DNA from: Shinella yambaruensis
GTDB lineage: Bacteria; Pseudomonadota; Alphaproteobacteria; Rhizobiales; Rhizobiaceae
Direction: 5' to 3'
Assembly (NCBI RefSeq): GCF_022899355.1
Contig: NZ_JALJCK010000005.1
Location: 1 to 64,000, forward strand
DNA: 64,000 nt
Shown here: piece after piece, positions 24,709 through 33,098 of the stretch
Layout: the number at the start of each line of letters is the position of its first letter
Numbering within the stretch: the first letter of the stretch is position 1
Translations under genes and position numbers: made by a program
Notes under the pieces: generated by a model
What the model saw: only the letters and a program-made list of their open reading frames with translations
Told to the model about the DNA's origin: nothing
Databases searched by the model: none

Positions 24709-26133
24709 ATGAAGAATGCGGATGCGGTCTGGGCGCTGGTCGATGAGAAGGGTCCGGCCTTTGCGGCCCTCAGCGACCGCATATGGGACACGCCTGAAAC
24801 AAACTACGAGGAGTATCGCTCAAGCGCCGAGCACGCGGCGATGCTGGCGGCGGAAGGCTTCCGCATCGAGCGCGGCATTGCGGGCATGCCCACCGCCCTC
24901 ATGGGCGAGGCCGGCGAGGGCGGCCCGGTCATCGCCATCCTCGGCGAATTCGACGCTCTGCCCGGCCTCAGCCAGGAAGCGGGCGTCGCCGAAGAACGGC
25001 CGATGGTGGACGGTGGAAACGGCCACGGCTGCGGGCACAATCTGCTCGGGTCCGGCTCCATGCTGGCGGCCGCGGCCGTCAAGGACTACCTGAAGAAGAA
25101 CGGCCTGCCGGGCCGCGTACGCTACTACGGCTGCCCGGCCGAAGAAGGCGGTTCCTCCAAGGGTTTCATGGTCCGCGCCGGCGTCTTCGACGATGTCGAC
25201 ATCGCCATTTCCTGGCATCCCGCCGCTTTCGCCGGCGTCAACAATCCCCTGTCGCTTGCCTGCAATGAAATCGTGTTCCGCTTCACCGGACGCGCCTCGC
25301 ATGCGTCGGCCTCTCCCCATCTGGGGCGCAGCGCGCTCGATGCCGTCGAACTCATGAATGTCGGCGTGAACTATCTGCGCGAACACATGCCGTCCACCGC
25401 GCGCATCCACTATGCCATTACAGATACCGGCGGCCATGCGCCGAATGTCGTGCAGGCCCGGGCATCCGTGCGGTATCTCGTCCGGGCGCGGACACTGCCG
25501 GAACTGCTCGAACTCGTCGAACGGGTGAAGAACGTCGCCCGGGGCGCCGCCCTGATGACGGGAACGTCCGTCAGCGACGCGGTGGTGAGCGGCGATGCCA
25601 ATCTGGTCGGCAACACGCCGCTGGAGCAACTGATGCACCGCAACCTCGAACGCCTTGGGCCTCCGGAGTTCGACGATGCCGACCGCGATCGCGCGGCACA
25701 ATTCCAGGGCACGTTCAGCGATGCCGATATCGCCGCTTCGTTCGGGCGTTTCGGCCTCAAGGTGCGCAAGGGCGTTCCCCTTTGCGACGTGATCTTTCCG
25801 CCGGAAAGCGGCGACGGAACGCTGGTCGGCTCGACCGATGTCGGCACGGTCAGCTGGGTGGTGCCGACGGTGCAGATGCGCGGCGCCACCTATGCCGTGG
25901 GAACGCCGGGCCATTCCTGGCAACTCGTCGCCCAGGGCAAGTTGCCGGCCGCGCACAAGGGCATGATCCACGCGGCCAAGGTCATGGCCGGCACGGCGGT
26001 CGACCTCTTTGCCGATCCACGGGAGATCGCCGCCGCCAAAGCCGACCATGCTGCCCGGCTGGAAGGCACGCCTTTCGTCAATCCGATCCCTGACGACGTC
26101 AATCCGCCGCTGCCGGAGAAGGCCGATGCCTGA
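24709..26133 (+). CDS. M20-family amidohydrolase (AbgB/amino-acylase-like)
   Basis: This is a 474-residue metallohydrolase of the M20D type. Metal-site motifs are NGHGCGHNLLG, PAEEGGSSKG and AISWHPAAF, and a dimerisation lid begins FRFTGRASHASASPHLGRSALDAVELM. It resembles AbgB, the p-aminobenzoyl-glutamate hydrolase subunit. Related enzymes split N-acyl or N-aryl amino acids. It is the first gene downstream of the candidate GntR operator and overlaps the M28 gene by eight bases. No partner AbgA gene is present. Confidence 0.88.
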   Translation: MKNADAVWALVDEKGPAFAALSDRIWDTPETNYEEYRSSAEHAAMLAAEGFRIERGIAGMPTALMGEAGEGGPVIAILGEFDALPGLSQEAGVAEERPMVDGGNGHGCGHNLLGSGSMLAAAAVKDYLKKNGLPGRVRYYGCPAEEGGSSKGFMVRAGVFDDVDIAISWHPAAFAGVNNPLSLACNEIVFRFTGRASHASASPHLGRSALDAVELMNVGVNYLREHMPSTARIHYAITDTGGHAPNVVQARASVRYLVRARTLPELLELVERVKNVARGAALMTGTSVSDAVVSGDANLVGNTPLEQLMHRNLERLGPPEFDDADRDRAAQFQGTFSDADIAASFGRFGLKVRKGVPLCDVIFPPESGDGTLVGSTDVGTVSWVVPTVQMRGATYAVGTPGHSWQLVAQGKLPAAHKGMIHAAKVMAGTAVDLFADPREIAAAKADHAARLEGTPFVNPIPDDVNPPLPEKADA

Positions 26134-27802
26134 GCGTTCCTTCGAGCCGGACCGTGACCGGCTGATGGCCCATATCGGAGAATTCGCCAGGCGTGTGAAA
26201 CTCTCCGGCACGCCGCAGGAGCGCGAGAGCTTCGCTTATCTGCAGCGGCAGATGGCCTCCTATGGCTATGCGACACGGATCATCGAGCACGATGCCTATA
26301 TCAGCCTGCCCGGCGAGGCCCGGCTGAAGGTCGACGGCGGTGATATCCGCTGCATCACTCATTCCATGTCCGCCTCCAGCCCTGCCGGCGGCCTGACGGC
26401 CGAGGTCGTCTATGGCGGCGACGGCGGCCCGGCGGATTTCGCCCGCCTCGACGCGCAGGGGCGGATCGTTCTGGTCGATGGGATTGCGACCGAAGAGGTC
26501 GCAGCGCAGGCGCGCGACCACGGCGCCGCGGGGCTTATTCATGTCAGCCCGAACGAACTGCTCTACGAGATGTGCGTCTCGCCGGTCTGGGGCAGTCCTT
26601 CGCAGCTCACCCGCGATCAACTGCCGGCCGCCGTGATCTGCACCATCGCCGCGGAAGCCGGCGCGGCTCTGCGGCAGCGCTGCAAATCCGGGGAGACCGT
26701 CAGCGCCACCATGTGGGCGAGCGTCGACACGGGCTGGCGCAAGACGCCGATCCTCGTCGCGGAGCTCGACGCCGTCGATACGACCGATGACGAACGGCCC
26801 TTCGTCCTGTTCTCCGGCCATCACGATACCTGGCACTTCGGCGTCATGGACAATGGCGGGGCCAACGCCACCATGCTGGAGGCCGCGCGGCTGCTGGCCG
26901 AAAGCCGCGACCGCTGGCGCCGGGGCCTGCGCCTTTGCTTCTGGTCCGGCCATTCCCATGGGCGCTATTCGGGGTCGGCCTGGTATGCGGACGAATATTG
27001 GGACGAACTCGACCGGCGCTGCGTGGCGCATGTCAACGTCGATTCCACGGGCGGCGAAGGTGCCGATGTCCTTACCAATTCCGCCGTCATCGACGAGCTG
27101 AAGGCGCTTGCCGCCGAGGCCGTGCTGGCGGAGACCGGGCAGGTGCATGCCGGGCGGCGCCACGGCCGGGCGGCCGACCAGTCCTTCTGGGGCGTGGGCC
27201 TGCCCTCGATGTTCGGCAGTCTCAGCCATCAGCCGCCCGGGCCCATCAGGATGCCGACGGCGCTCGGCTGGTGGTGGCACACGCCGCAAGACACCGCCGA
27301 GCATATCGATCCCGCCAATCTCGTCCGCGACACGCGCATCGTGCTGCGCGTATTGGACAGGCTGCTGACGGACGAGGTGCTGCCGCTCGACTACGGCGCC
27401 ACCGCGGCCTCGCTGCAGCGCGAGCTCGAACGCATCGGCACCGATCTCGCCGGCCGGTTCGATGTCACGCCGCTGATCGCCGAGGCGCAGCGGTTCGGCG
27501 AGCTGGCCGAGGCGGTCAGGGTGCAAGCGGCCTCGGCGACCGGCGCAGAAGCGCACGCGATCAATCGGGCGCTGATGCGGGTCTCCCGGCTGCTGGTGCC
27601 GCTCAACTACACGCAAGGCAATCGCTTCGCTCACGACAGCGCCCTGCCCCATGCGCCCTGGCCGTCCCTCGACGGGCTGCGCGCACTGGCGGCCGCTGAG
27701 GCGGGCGAGGACGCGCTCTTTCATGCCGTGCATGCGCGGCAATGCAGGAATCTTGCCGCATACGCATTGCGGGAAGCCCAAGCCGCGCTGGCGGCACTCT
27801 AG
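26126..27802 (+). CDS. M28-family peptidase-like protein with PA insert
   Basis: This is a 558-residue protein. A PA-type domain lies around residues 95-190 and the M28 zinc domain starts at FSGHHDTWHFGVMDNGGANATMLEAARLL (His and Asp metal ligands visible). Where normal M28 enzymes have the catalytic pair EE (…EExGLxGS), this one reads WSGHSHGRYSGSAWYAD, so the usual glutamates are missing. ATG 26126 overlaps the M20 stop. No signal peptide is seen, so it is probably cytoplasmic. It may be a peptidase of a divergent subfamily or a non-peptidase hydrolase acting on the imported compound. Confidence 0.8.
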   Translation: MPERSFEPDRDRLMAHIGEFARRVKLSGTPQERESFAYLQRQMASYGYATRIIEHDAYISLPGEARLKVDGGDIRCITHSMSASSPAGGLTAEVVYGGDGGPADFARLDAQGRIVLVDGIATEEVAAQARDHGAAGLIHVSPNELLYEMCVSPVWGSPSQLTRDQLPAAVICTIAAEAGAALRQRCKSGETVSATMWASVDTGWRKTPILVAELDAVDTTDDERPFVLFSGHHDTWHFGVMDNGGANATMLEAARLLAESRDRWRRGLRLCFWSGHSHGRYSGSAWYADEYWDELDRRCVAHVNVDSTGGEGADVLTNSAVIDELKALAAEAVLAETGQVHAGRRHGRAADQSFWGVGLPSMFGSLSHQPPGPIRMPTALGWWWHTPQDTAEHIDPANLVRDTRIVLRVLDRLLTDEVLPLDYGATAASLQRELERIGTDLAGRFDVTPLIAEAQRFGELAEAVRVQAASATGAEAHAINRALMRVSRLLVPLNYTQGNRFAHDSALPHAPWPSLDGLRALAAAEAGEDALFHAVHARQCRNLAAYALREAQAALAAL

Positions 27803-27862
27803 CCGCCAGCACGATTCAACAGGACCGGACAAAAGGCCGGTTCGAAGAAAGGGGAATTCGAA

Positions 27863-28714
27863 ATGACCAAATTGGGAATTCTTGCGGCCGTGACCGCAAT
27901 GGCCCTGTCCGCAGCCGTCGCACCGGCTGGCGCGAAGGACTGGACCCATGTCAAGGTGGGCATCGAAGGTGCCTTCCCGCCATGGAACGCGCTCGACTCC
28001 AAGGGCGCTCTCACGGGTCTCGACGTCGAGGTCATCGATGATCTCTGCGCCCGGGCCAAGGTGGAATGCGAACTCATCACCGGCGAATGGAGTGCGATGA
28101 TCCCGAGTCTCAACGCCGGCAAGTTCGACCTGATCATGACGCTGGGCATCAATGCCAAGCGCAGGGAAGTGGTGGACTTCACCGTACCCTATGCCTCCGG
28201 CGTCGCCACCTTCATCGTCCTCAAGGATGGCCCTGTCGCCGCGCTGCCCATGGCGGGCGAGCGGCTGAACCTCAACGACAAGGCGACGGCCGATCCGGTG
28301 ATGGCCGAAATCGGAACCGCGCTGAAAGGCAAGTCCATCGGCGTCGTCCAGTCGACAAGCCAGGAACAGTTGATCAACGCCTATTTCGGCGACACCGTGA
28401 CGGTTCGCACCTACAAGAACTCCGCCGAGCGCGACCTCGACCTCAAGGCGGGCCGCATCGACGCAGGCTTCGACAGCGGCGTCTACGGCACCTCGATGCT
28501 CGCCAAGCCCGGAAACGAGGATCTCGCCATGGCCGGTCCGCTGCTGAAGGGCGCCATGCTGGCAACGGAAGTGGCCATGGGTCTGCGCAAGGGCGAGACG
28601 GAGCTCAAGGAAAAATTCGACGCCGCCATCAAGGAGGCCGCCGCCGAAGGGGTCATCAGGAGCCTTTCGGAAAAATGGAGCAAGCTCGACCTGACGCCGT
28701 CCTTTGACCAGTAG
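27863..28714 (+). CDS. Polar-amino-acid ABC substrate-binding protein (HisJ/ArgT type), first copy
   Basis: This is a 283-residue family 3 binding protein with a signal peptide (MTKLGILAAVTAMALSAAVAPAGA). It has VGIEGAFPPWNALDSKGALTGLDVEVIDDLCARAKVECEL, EWSAMIPSLNAGKFDLIM and the C-terminal IRSLSEKWSKLDLTP. The layout matches lysine/arginine/ornithine or histidine binding proteins, but the ligand is unassigned. It is followed by a strong stem-loop and the permease genes. A paralogue ends the same operon. Confidence 0.92.
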   Translation: MTKLGILAAVTAMALSAAVAPAGAKDWTHVKVGIEGAFPPWNALDSKGALTGLDVEVIDDLCARAKVECELITGEWSAMIPSLNAGKFDLIMTLGINAKRREVVDFTVPYASGVATFIVLKDGPVAALPMAGERLNLNDKATADPVMAEIGTALKGKSIGVVQSTSQEQLINAYFGDTVTVRTYKNSAERDLDLKAGRIDAGFDSGVYGTSMLAKPGNEDLAMAGPLLKGAMLATEVAMGLRKGETELKEKFDAAIKEAAAEGVIRSLSEKWSKLDLTPSFDQ

Positions 28715-28722
28715 AGAGGTCG

Positions 28723-28744
28723 CCGCCCCGTCATCGCGGGGCGG
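28723..28744. terminator. Stem-loop between binding-protein gene and permease
   Basis: CCGCCCCG and CGGGGCGG form an 8-bp stem directly after the binding-protein stop. There is no T-tract, so it is more likely an mRNA-protecting or partial-termination hairpin that favours binding-protein expression. Confidence 0.5.
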
Positions 28745-28783
28745 TCCCTCATTGATCGCTGACAGCGTGCGGAAGGATCGCGC

Positions 28784-29506
28784 ATGAATTCACCTGGCTT
28801 TTTCGAAACCTTCGGCTTCGGGCCGGACGGCTGGGGCGCCGCGCTGGCCGTCGGCGCCGTCATGACCGTGCTGATCGCCGTATGCGGCTTTGCGATCGGG
28901 GCCGTCATCGGCATTTTCGGCGCCTGGGCGAAGATCTCCGGCGGGCCGGTGGCCCGCGCCGCCGCCGGCACCTACACCACCGTCCTGCGCGGCATTCCGG
29001 ACCTGCTCGTCATCTACCTCTTCTATTTCGGAGGGTCTGCCGTCATCTCGGCGGCCGGTCGGCTGTTCGGCAACGAGGGCTTCATCAGCTTTCCCGGATT
29101 TCTCGCCGGCGCCCTTGCCGTCGGCGTCACGTCGGGGGCGCAGCACACGGAGGTGTTTCGTGGCGCCTTTCGCGCGGTCCATCCCGGCGAGATCGAGGCG
29201 GCGGTCGCTTGCGGCATGTCGCGGATGCTGCGGTTCCGCCGTATCGTTGCCCCGCTCACGCTGCGCCACGCCCTGCCCGGCCTCGGCAATGTGTGGCAGG
29301 TCGTGCTGAAGGAGTCGGCCCTCGTCTCCATCACCGGCGTTGTGGAACTGCTCCGCCAGTCGCAGATCGGCGCCGGCTCGACCGGAAGGCCGTTCGATTT
29401 CTATGTCGTCGCCGCCGCCCTCTATCTCGCGATCTCCACGGTCTCGGGCCTCGCGCTGCAACTGGCCGAGAAGCACAGCCGCCGCGGAACCGGGAGGGCG
29501 TCATGA
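28784..29506 (+). CDS. Polar-amino-acid ABC permease (HisQ type)
   Basis: This is a 240-residue inner-membrane permease. The N-terminal membrane segment contains GAVMTVLIAVCGFAIGAVIGIFGA. The HisM/Q-type motif RGIPDLLVIYLFYFG follows. The EAA loop reads GEIEAAVACGMSRMLRFRRIVAPLTLRHALPGLGN. It overlaps the next permease by four bases (ATGA) and forms the heterodimeric channel with it. Confidence 0.93.
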   Translation: MNSPGFFETFGFGPDGWGAALAVGAVMTVLIAVCGFAIGAVIGIFGAWAKISGGPVARAAAGTYTTVLRGIPDLLVIYLFYFGGSAVISAAGRLFGNEGFISFPGFLAGALAVGVTSGAQHTEVFRGAFRAVHPGEIEAAVACGMSRMLRFRRIVAPLTLRHALPGLGNVWQVVLKESALVSITGVVELLRQSQIGAGSTGRPFDFYVVAAALYLAISTVSGLALQLAEKHSRRGTGRAS

Positions 29507-30225
29507 ACCTCGTCTTCATGTGGGAGACCTTCCTGGAGCTCATCGCGGCCGTGCCGACGACGCTCCGGCTGGCTGTGACGGCAGTGGGTCTCGGCGCCGT
29601 TCTGGCCTTGCTGCTCGCGCTTTGCCGCACGTCCGGCCTGCGCATCCTCGACTGGCCGGCGCGCTTCTACATCTACGTCTTCCGCGGTTCGCCGCTCCTG
29701 GTGCAGATCTTCCTGATCTACTACGGCCTCAGCCAGTTCCCCGAAGTGCGCCACAGCGCCGTCTGGCCGATCCTGCGGGAACCCTACTGGTGCGCCGTCA
29801 TCGCGCTGATGATGAACACGGCCGCCTATTCGGGCGAGATCATCCGCGGTGGGCTGCTCTCGGTTCCGCAGGGGCAGATCGAGGCGGCGCGGGCCTGCGG
29901 CATGTCGCGGTTCCTCGCTTTCCGGCGCATCGTGCTGCCGCTCGCCATCCGCCAGGCACTGCCCGGCTACGGCAACGAGATGATCTCCATGGTGAAGGCC
30001 ACATCGCTCGCCTCGATCATCACGATCATGGAGATCACGGGCGTCGCGGCCAGGATCATTTCCGACACCTACCGGGCGATCGAGGTCTTCCTCGTCGCCG
30101 GCGCCATCTATCTCGCCATCAACTTCGTCCTGACGCGCTGCGTCGCTTTCCTCGAATACCGGCTGAGCGGCCATCTGCGCCAGCCCCTGCCAACCCGCCC
30201 GCGGGTGACTGGAGACAGCCCATGA
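29503..30225 (+). CDS. Polar-amino-acid ABC permease (HisM type)
   Basis: This is a 240-residue permease with RGSPLLVQIFLIYYGLSQFPEVR and the EAA loop QGQIEAARACGMSRFLAFRRIVLPLAIRQALPGYGNE. ATG 29503 overlaps the HisQ-type stop, and its own stop overlaps the ATPase start. These overlaps fix both starts. Confidence 0.93.
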   Translation: MNLVFMWETFLELIAAVPTTLRLAVTAVGLGAVLALLLALCRTSGLRILDWPARFYIYVFRGSPLLVQIFLIYYGLSQFPEVRHSAVWPILREPYWCAVIALMMNTAAYSGEIIRGGLLSVPQGQIEAARACGMSRFLAFRRIVLPLAIRQALPGYGNEMISMVKATSLASIITIMEITGVAARIISDTYRAIEVFLVAGAIYLAINFVLTRCVAFLEYRLSGHLRQPLPTRPRVTGDSP

Positions 30226-31001
30226 CCATGTCCGAAACCCCGTCCGAACCCGTGGTGGTCGTGAAGGACCTGCACAAGAGCTTCGGCCCCGTCAAGGTGT
30301 TGAAGGGTATCTCCCTCGAAGCATACCAGGGTGAGGTGATCTCGATCCTCGGATCGTCCGGCTCCGGCAAATCCACGCTGCTTCGCTGCATCAACATGCT
30401 GGAGACGCCCGATGCCGGAACCGTTACCGTGGCCGGCGAGACGATCCGCCTCATCTCGGCGGCGCACGGCAAGAGCCGGCCCGCCGATCAGCGGCAGGTC
30501 GACCGGATCCGCACCGGCCTTGGGATGGTGTTCCAGAGCTTCAATCTGTGGACCCACAAGACGGTCCTCGAAAACCTGATCGAAGCGCCGATCCATGTGC
30601 AGAAGCGACCGCGCGCGGAATGCATCGAAGAGGCGGAGGCGCTCCTGGAGAAGGTCGGCATCGCCGAGAAGCGGAACGCCTATCCGGCGCATCTGTCCGG
30701 CGGTCAGCAGCAGCGGGCCGCCATTGCCCGCGCGCTCGCCATGCGGCCGAAGGTCATGCTGTTCGACGAGCCGACCTCGGCGCTCGACCCGGAACTGGTC
30801 GGCGAGGTGCTGCGCGTCATGCGGGCGCTCGCCGAAGAGGGGCGGACCATGCTGGTCGTCACCCACGAGATGGGCTTTGCCCGGGACGTCTCGAGCCGCG
30901 TCGTATTCCTGCACAAGGGCGAGATCGAGGAGCAGGGACCGCCGGCGGAGGTCTTCGGCAACGCCCGGTCCGAGCGCTTCCGACAGTTCATCAGCAAATA
31001 A
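30222..31001 (+). CDS. Polar-amino-acid ABC ATPase (HisP/GlnQ type)
   Basis: This is a 259-residue ATPase with Walker A LGSSGSGKST, Q-loop VFQSFNLWTHKT, signature LSGGQQQR, Walker [14 protein letters not shown] and H-loop VTHEMGFA. It contains the HisP-specific insert (LISAAHGKSRPADQRQVDRIR). ATG 30222 overlaps the permease stop; a second in-frame ATG is at 30228. It energises the channel formed by the two upstream permeases. Confidence 0.94.
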   Translation: MTMSETPSEPVVVVKDLHKSFGPVKVLKGISLEAYQGEVISILGSSGSGKSTLLRCINMLETPDAGTVTVAGETIRLISAAHGKSRPADQRQVDRIRTGLGMVFQSFNLWTHKTVLENLIEAPIHVQKRPRAECIEEAEALLEKVGIAEKRNAYPAHLSGGQQQRAAIARALAMRPKVMLFDEPTSALDPELVGEVLRVMRALAEEGRTMLVVTHEMGFARDVSSRVVFLHKGEIEEQGPPAEVFGNARSERFRQFISK

Positions 31002-31035
31002 CCGATCACTGCACGGAAACGAAAAGGGGAACTCA

Positions 31036-31878
31036 ATGCAGAAACATACGATCGCCCTGGCCGCGACGCTGGCCGTCGCCGCCGCCTTTGCGCCATCCGC
31101 ATCGGCCGGGGACAAGATCACCATCGCCACCGAGGGCGCCTTCCCGCCCTACAACCTCACCCGTCCCGACGGCACGCTCGACGGCTACGACGTCGAGCTC
31201 GGCAACGACCTGTGCACCCGCATGAAGATCGAATGCACCTTCATCGCCCAGGCCTTCGACGGCATGATCCCGGCGCTCACCGCCGGCAAGTTCGACGCGA
31301 TCATGGCCGGCATGTCCGCCACCGACAAGCGCAAGGAAATCATCGACTTCTCCATCTCCTACGGCAGCACCGGCCAGTCGTTCGCCACGCTGAAGGGAAG
31401 CCCGCTCACGAATCTGCCGATGACGGGCGAACTCTTCTCGCTGGCGACCAACGAAGCCGGCGCGCGCAAGGCCGCGGAGGAGCTGAAGCCGCTGCTCAAA
31501 GGCAAGGTCATCGGCGTGCAGACCGCGTCCATCGCCGCCCGCTTCATCGATGAATACCTGAAGGACGCGGTCGAAGTGCGCGAATACAAGACCACCGAGC
31601 AGCATGACCTCGACCTTGTCGCCGGACGTGTCGATCTCACGATGGCCTCGATGGGCTACCTGGTGACCGCGGTCGAGAAGCCGGCCAATTCCGACATGGT
31701 CATCGCCGGCCCGCGATTCCAGGGCGGCATGCTCGGCGCCGGCAGCTCCGTAGGCATGCGCAAGGAGGACACCGGCCTCAAGGCCAGATTCGACGAGGCG
31801 ATCGGTGCGGCGATCGCCGACGGCACCATCAAGCGCCTGTCGGAAAAGTGGTTCGGTTTCGATCTGACACCCCATTGA
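31036..31878 (+). CDS. Polar-amino-acid ABC substrate-binding protein, second copy
   Basis: This is a 280-residue family 3 binding protein with a signal peptide (MQKHTIALAATLAVAAAFAPSASA). It opens ITIATEGAFPPYNLTRPDGTLDGYDVELGNDLCTRMKIECTF and ends IKRLSEKWFGFDLTPH. It is a paralogue of the protein at 27863-28714, with the same length and tail but different pocket residues. It follows the ATPase after 34 bases with a GGGGA ribosome-binding site. Two binding proteins sharing one channel would widen the range of imported ligands. Confidence 0.92.
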   Translation: MQKHTIALAATLAVAAAFAPSASAGDKITIATEGAFPPYNLTRPDGTLDGYDVELGNDLCTRMKIECTFIAQAFDGMIPALTAGKFDAIMAGMSATDKRKEIIDFSISYGSTGQSFATLKGSPLTNLPMTGELFSLATNEAGARKAAEELKPLLKGKVIGVQTASIAARFIDEYLKDAVEVREYKTTEQHDLDLVAGRVDLTMASMGYLVTAVEKPANSDMVIAGPRFQGGMLGAGSSVGMRKEDTGLKARFDEAIGAAIADGTIKRLSEKWFGFDLTPH

Positions 31879-31900
31879 CGTCAACTTCTCATCATCTGCG

Positions 31901-31926
31901 GATCGCCGCCCTATGTGGCGGCGATC
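31901..31926. terminator. Perfect 10-bp stem-loop between convergent genes
   Basis: GATCGCCGCC and GGCGGCGATC flank the 6-base loop CTATGT. It lies just after the second binding-protein gene (plus) and before the end of the aldo/keto reductase gene (minus). The position and perfect stem suggest a bidirectional terminator, although no long T-run follows on either strand. Confidence 0.6.
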
Positions 31927-31964
31927 TCGTTCGATGCCCGTTAATGTCACTCCCGGCGCGCCTG

Positions 31965-33026
31965 TCAGGCGTCCTTCAGGTACGGTTCGATGAGGCTGAG
32001 GTCCGCATCGCCGAGGCGGCCGCTCGCGGTGTTCCTCTGATGCCAGTAGGGATATTGTAGCCAGGGCCGGCTGACATCGTCGAGCCGCTTGCGCTCCTCG
32101 GGGCTGAGCTTCAGCCCGGCGGCAGCGAGATTGTCCTTGAACTGGGCTTCCGTGCGCCCGCCGATGATCACCGAGGTCACGCCCTTCCGGCCGATCAGCC
32201 AGCTAAGGGCGACTTGGGCCGCCGAGACGCCGCGACCCTCCCCGATGTCGACGAGGGCATCGACGATGTTCCAGAGGCGGTCCTCGTCACGGATCGGCGG
32301 TTCGGTCCAGCCGGCGAACTGGCGTGTGCCTTCGGGCGCGGCCTGGTTGCGGCGGTGCTTGCCCGAGAGCAACCCTCCGGCGATCGGGCTCCAGACCAGG
32401 ACGCCAAGCCCCTGGTCGAGGCTGATCGGCAGCAGCTCGTTTTCCGCGTCGCGCGTTTCCAGCGTGTAGTGGATCTGCTGGCTGACGAAGCGTTGGTAGC
32501 GCTCCCTCTCGCTGACGCCGAGCGCCTTCATGATGTGCCAGCCGGAGAAGTTGGAGCAACCGATGTAACGGACCTTGCCCTGGCGCATGAGCGTATCGAG
32601 GGCTTCCAGCGTCTCCTCTAGCGGCGTCTGCCCGTCCCATTCGTGCAGTTGGTAGAGGTCGATGACGTCGGTCTTCATCCGTTTGAGGCTGGCCTCGCAG
32701 GCCCGGATGAGATGGTGGCGGGAAGAGCCCTCGTCATTCGGGCCCTCGCCCATCGGAAAGCGGGCCTTGGTGGCGACCAGCACGCCGTCCTTGCGCGGCC
32801 CGCCGATGATCTCGCCGAGGATCTCCTCGGAAGCGCCCTGCGAGTAGACGTCGGCGGTATCGATGAGGTTGACGCCGGCGTCGAGGCAAAGGTCGACCAG
32901 CCTGCGCGCATCAGCGACGCCGAGGTCGCCGACGGTCCTCGCCCAGCCCTTGCCGCCGAAGGTCATCGTGCCCATGGTGATTGTTGAGACTTTGAGGCCT
33001 GAACGGCCAAGCAGACGGTATTCCAT
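31965..33026 (-). CDS. Aldo/keto reductase
   Basis: This is a 353-residue TIM-barrel NADPH reductase. It starts MEYRLLGRSGLKVSTITMGTMTFGG. The catalytic tetrad is visible: Asp and Tyr in IDTADVYSQG, Lys in VATKARF and His in YQLHEWDG. The cofactor region SVIIGGRTEAQFKDNL is intact. ATG 33026 follows GGAGGA. The substrate is unknown. The adjacent upstream gene on the same strand is a truncated aldo/keto reductase joined to a LysR domain, so the two may derive from one redox locus. Confidence 0.92.
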   Translation of the reverse strand: MEYRLLGRSGLKVSTITMGTMTFGGKGWARTVGDLGVADARRLVDLCLDAGVNLIDTADVYSQGASEEILGEIIGGPRKDGVLVATKARFPMGEGPNDEGSSRHHLIRACEASLKRMKTDVIDLYQLHEWDGQTPLEETLEALDTLMRQGKVRYIGCSNFSGWHIMKALGVSERERYQRFVSQQIHYTLETRDAENELLPISLDQGLGVLVWSPIAGGLLSGKHRRNQAAPEGTRQFAGWTEPPIRDEDRLWNIVDALVDIGEGRGVSAAQVALSWLIGRKGVTSVIIGGRTEAQFKDNLAAAGLKLSPEERKRLDDVSRPWLQYPYWHQRNTASGRLGDADLSLIEPYLKDA

Positions 33027-33098
33027 CGGTAATCCTCCAGAAATCGGATGCGGGGACCGCGGCCGGACAGCAGCGCCGAGCCGCGGCATTGCGAGGCG

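Noticed and set aside
26099-27949. A 616-codon minus-strand frame
   Set aside because: It mirrors the M28 gene and shows no family motif of its own.
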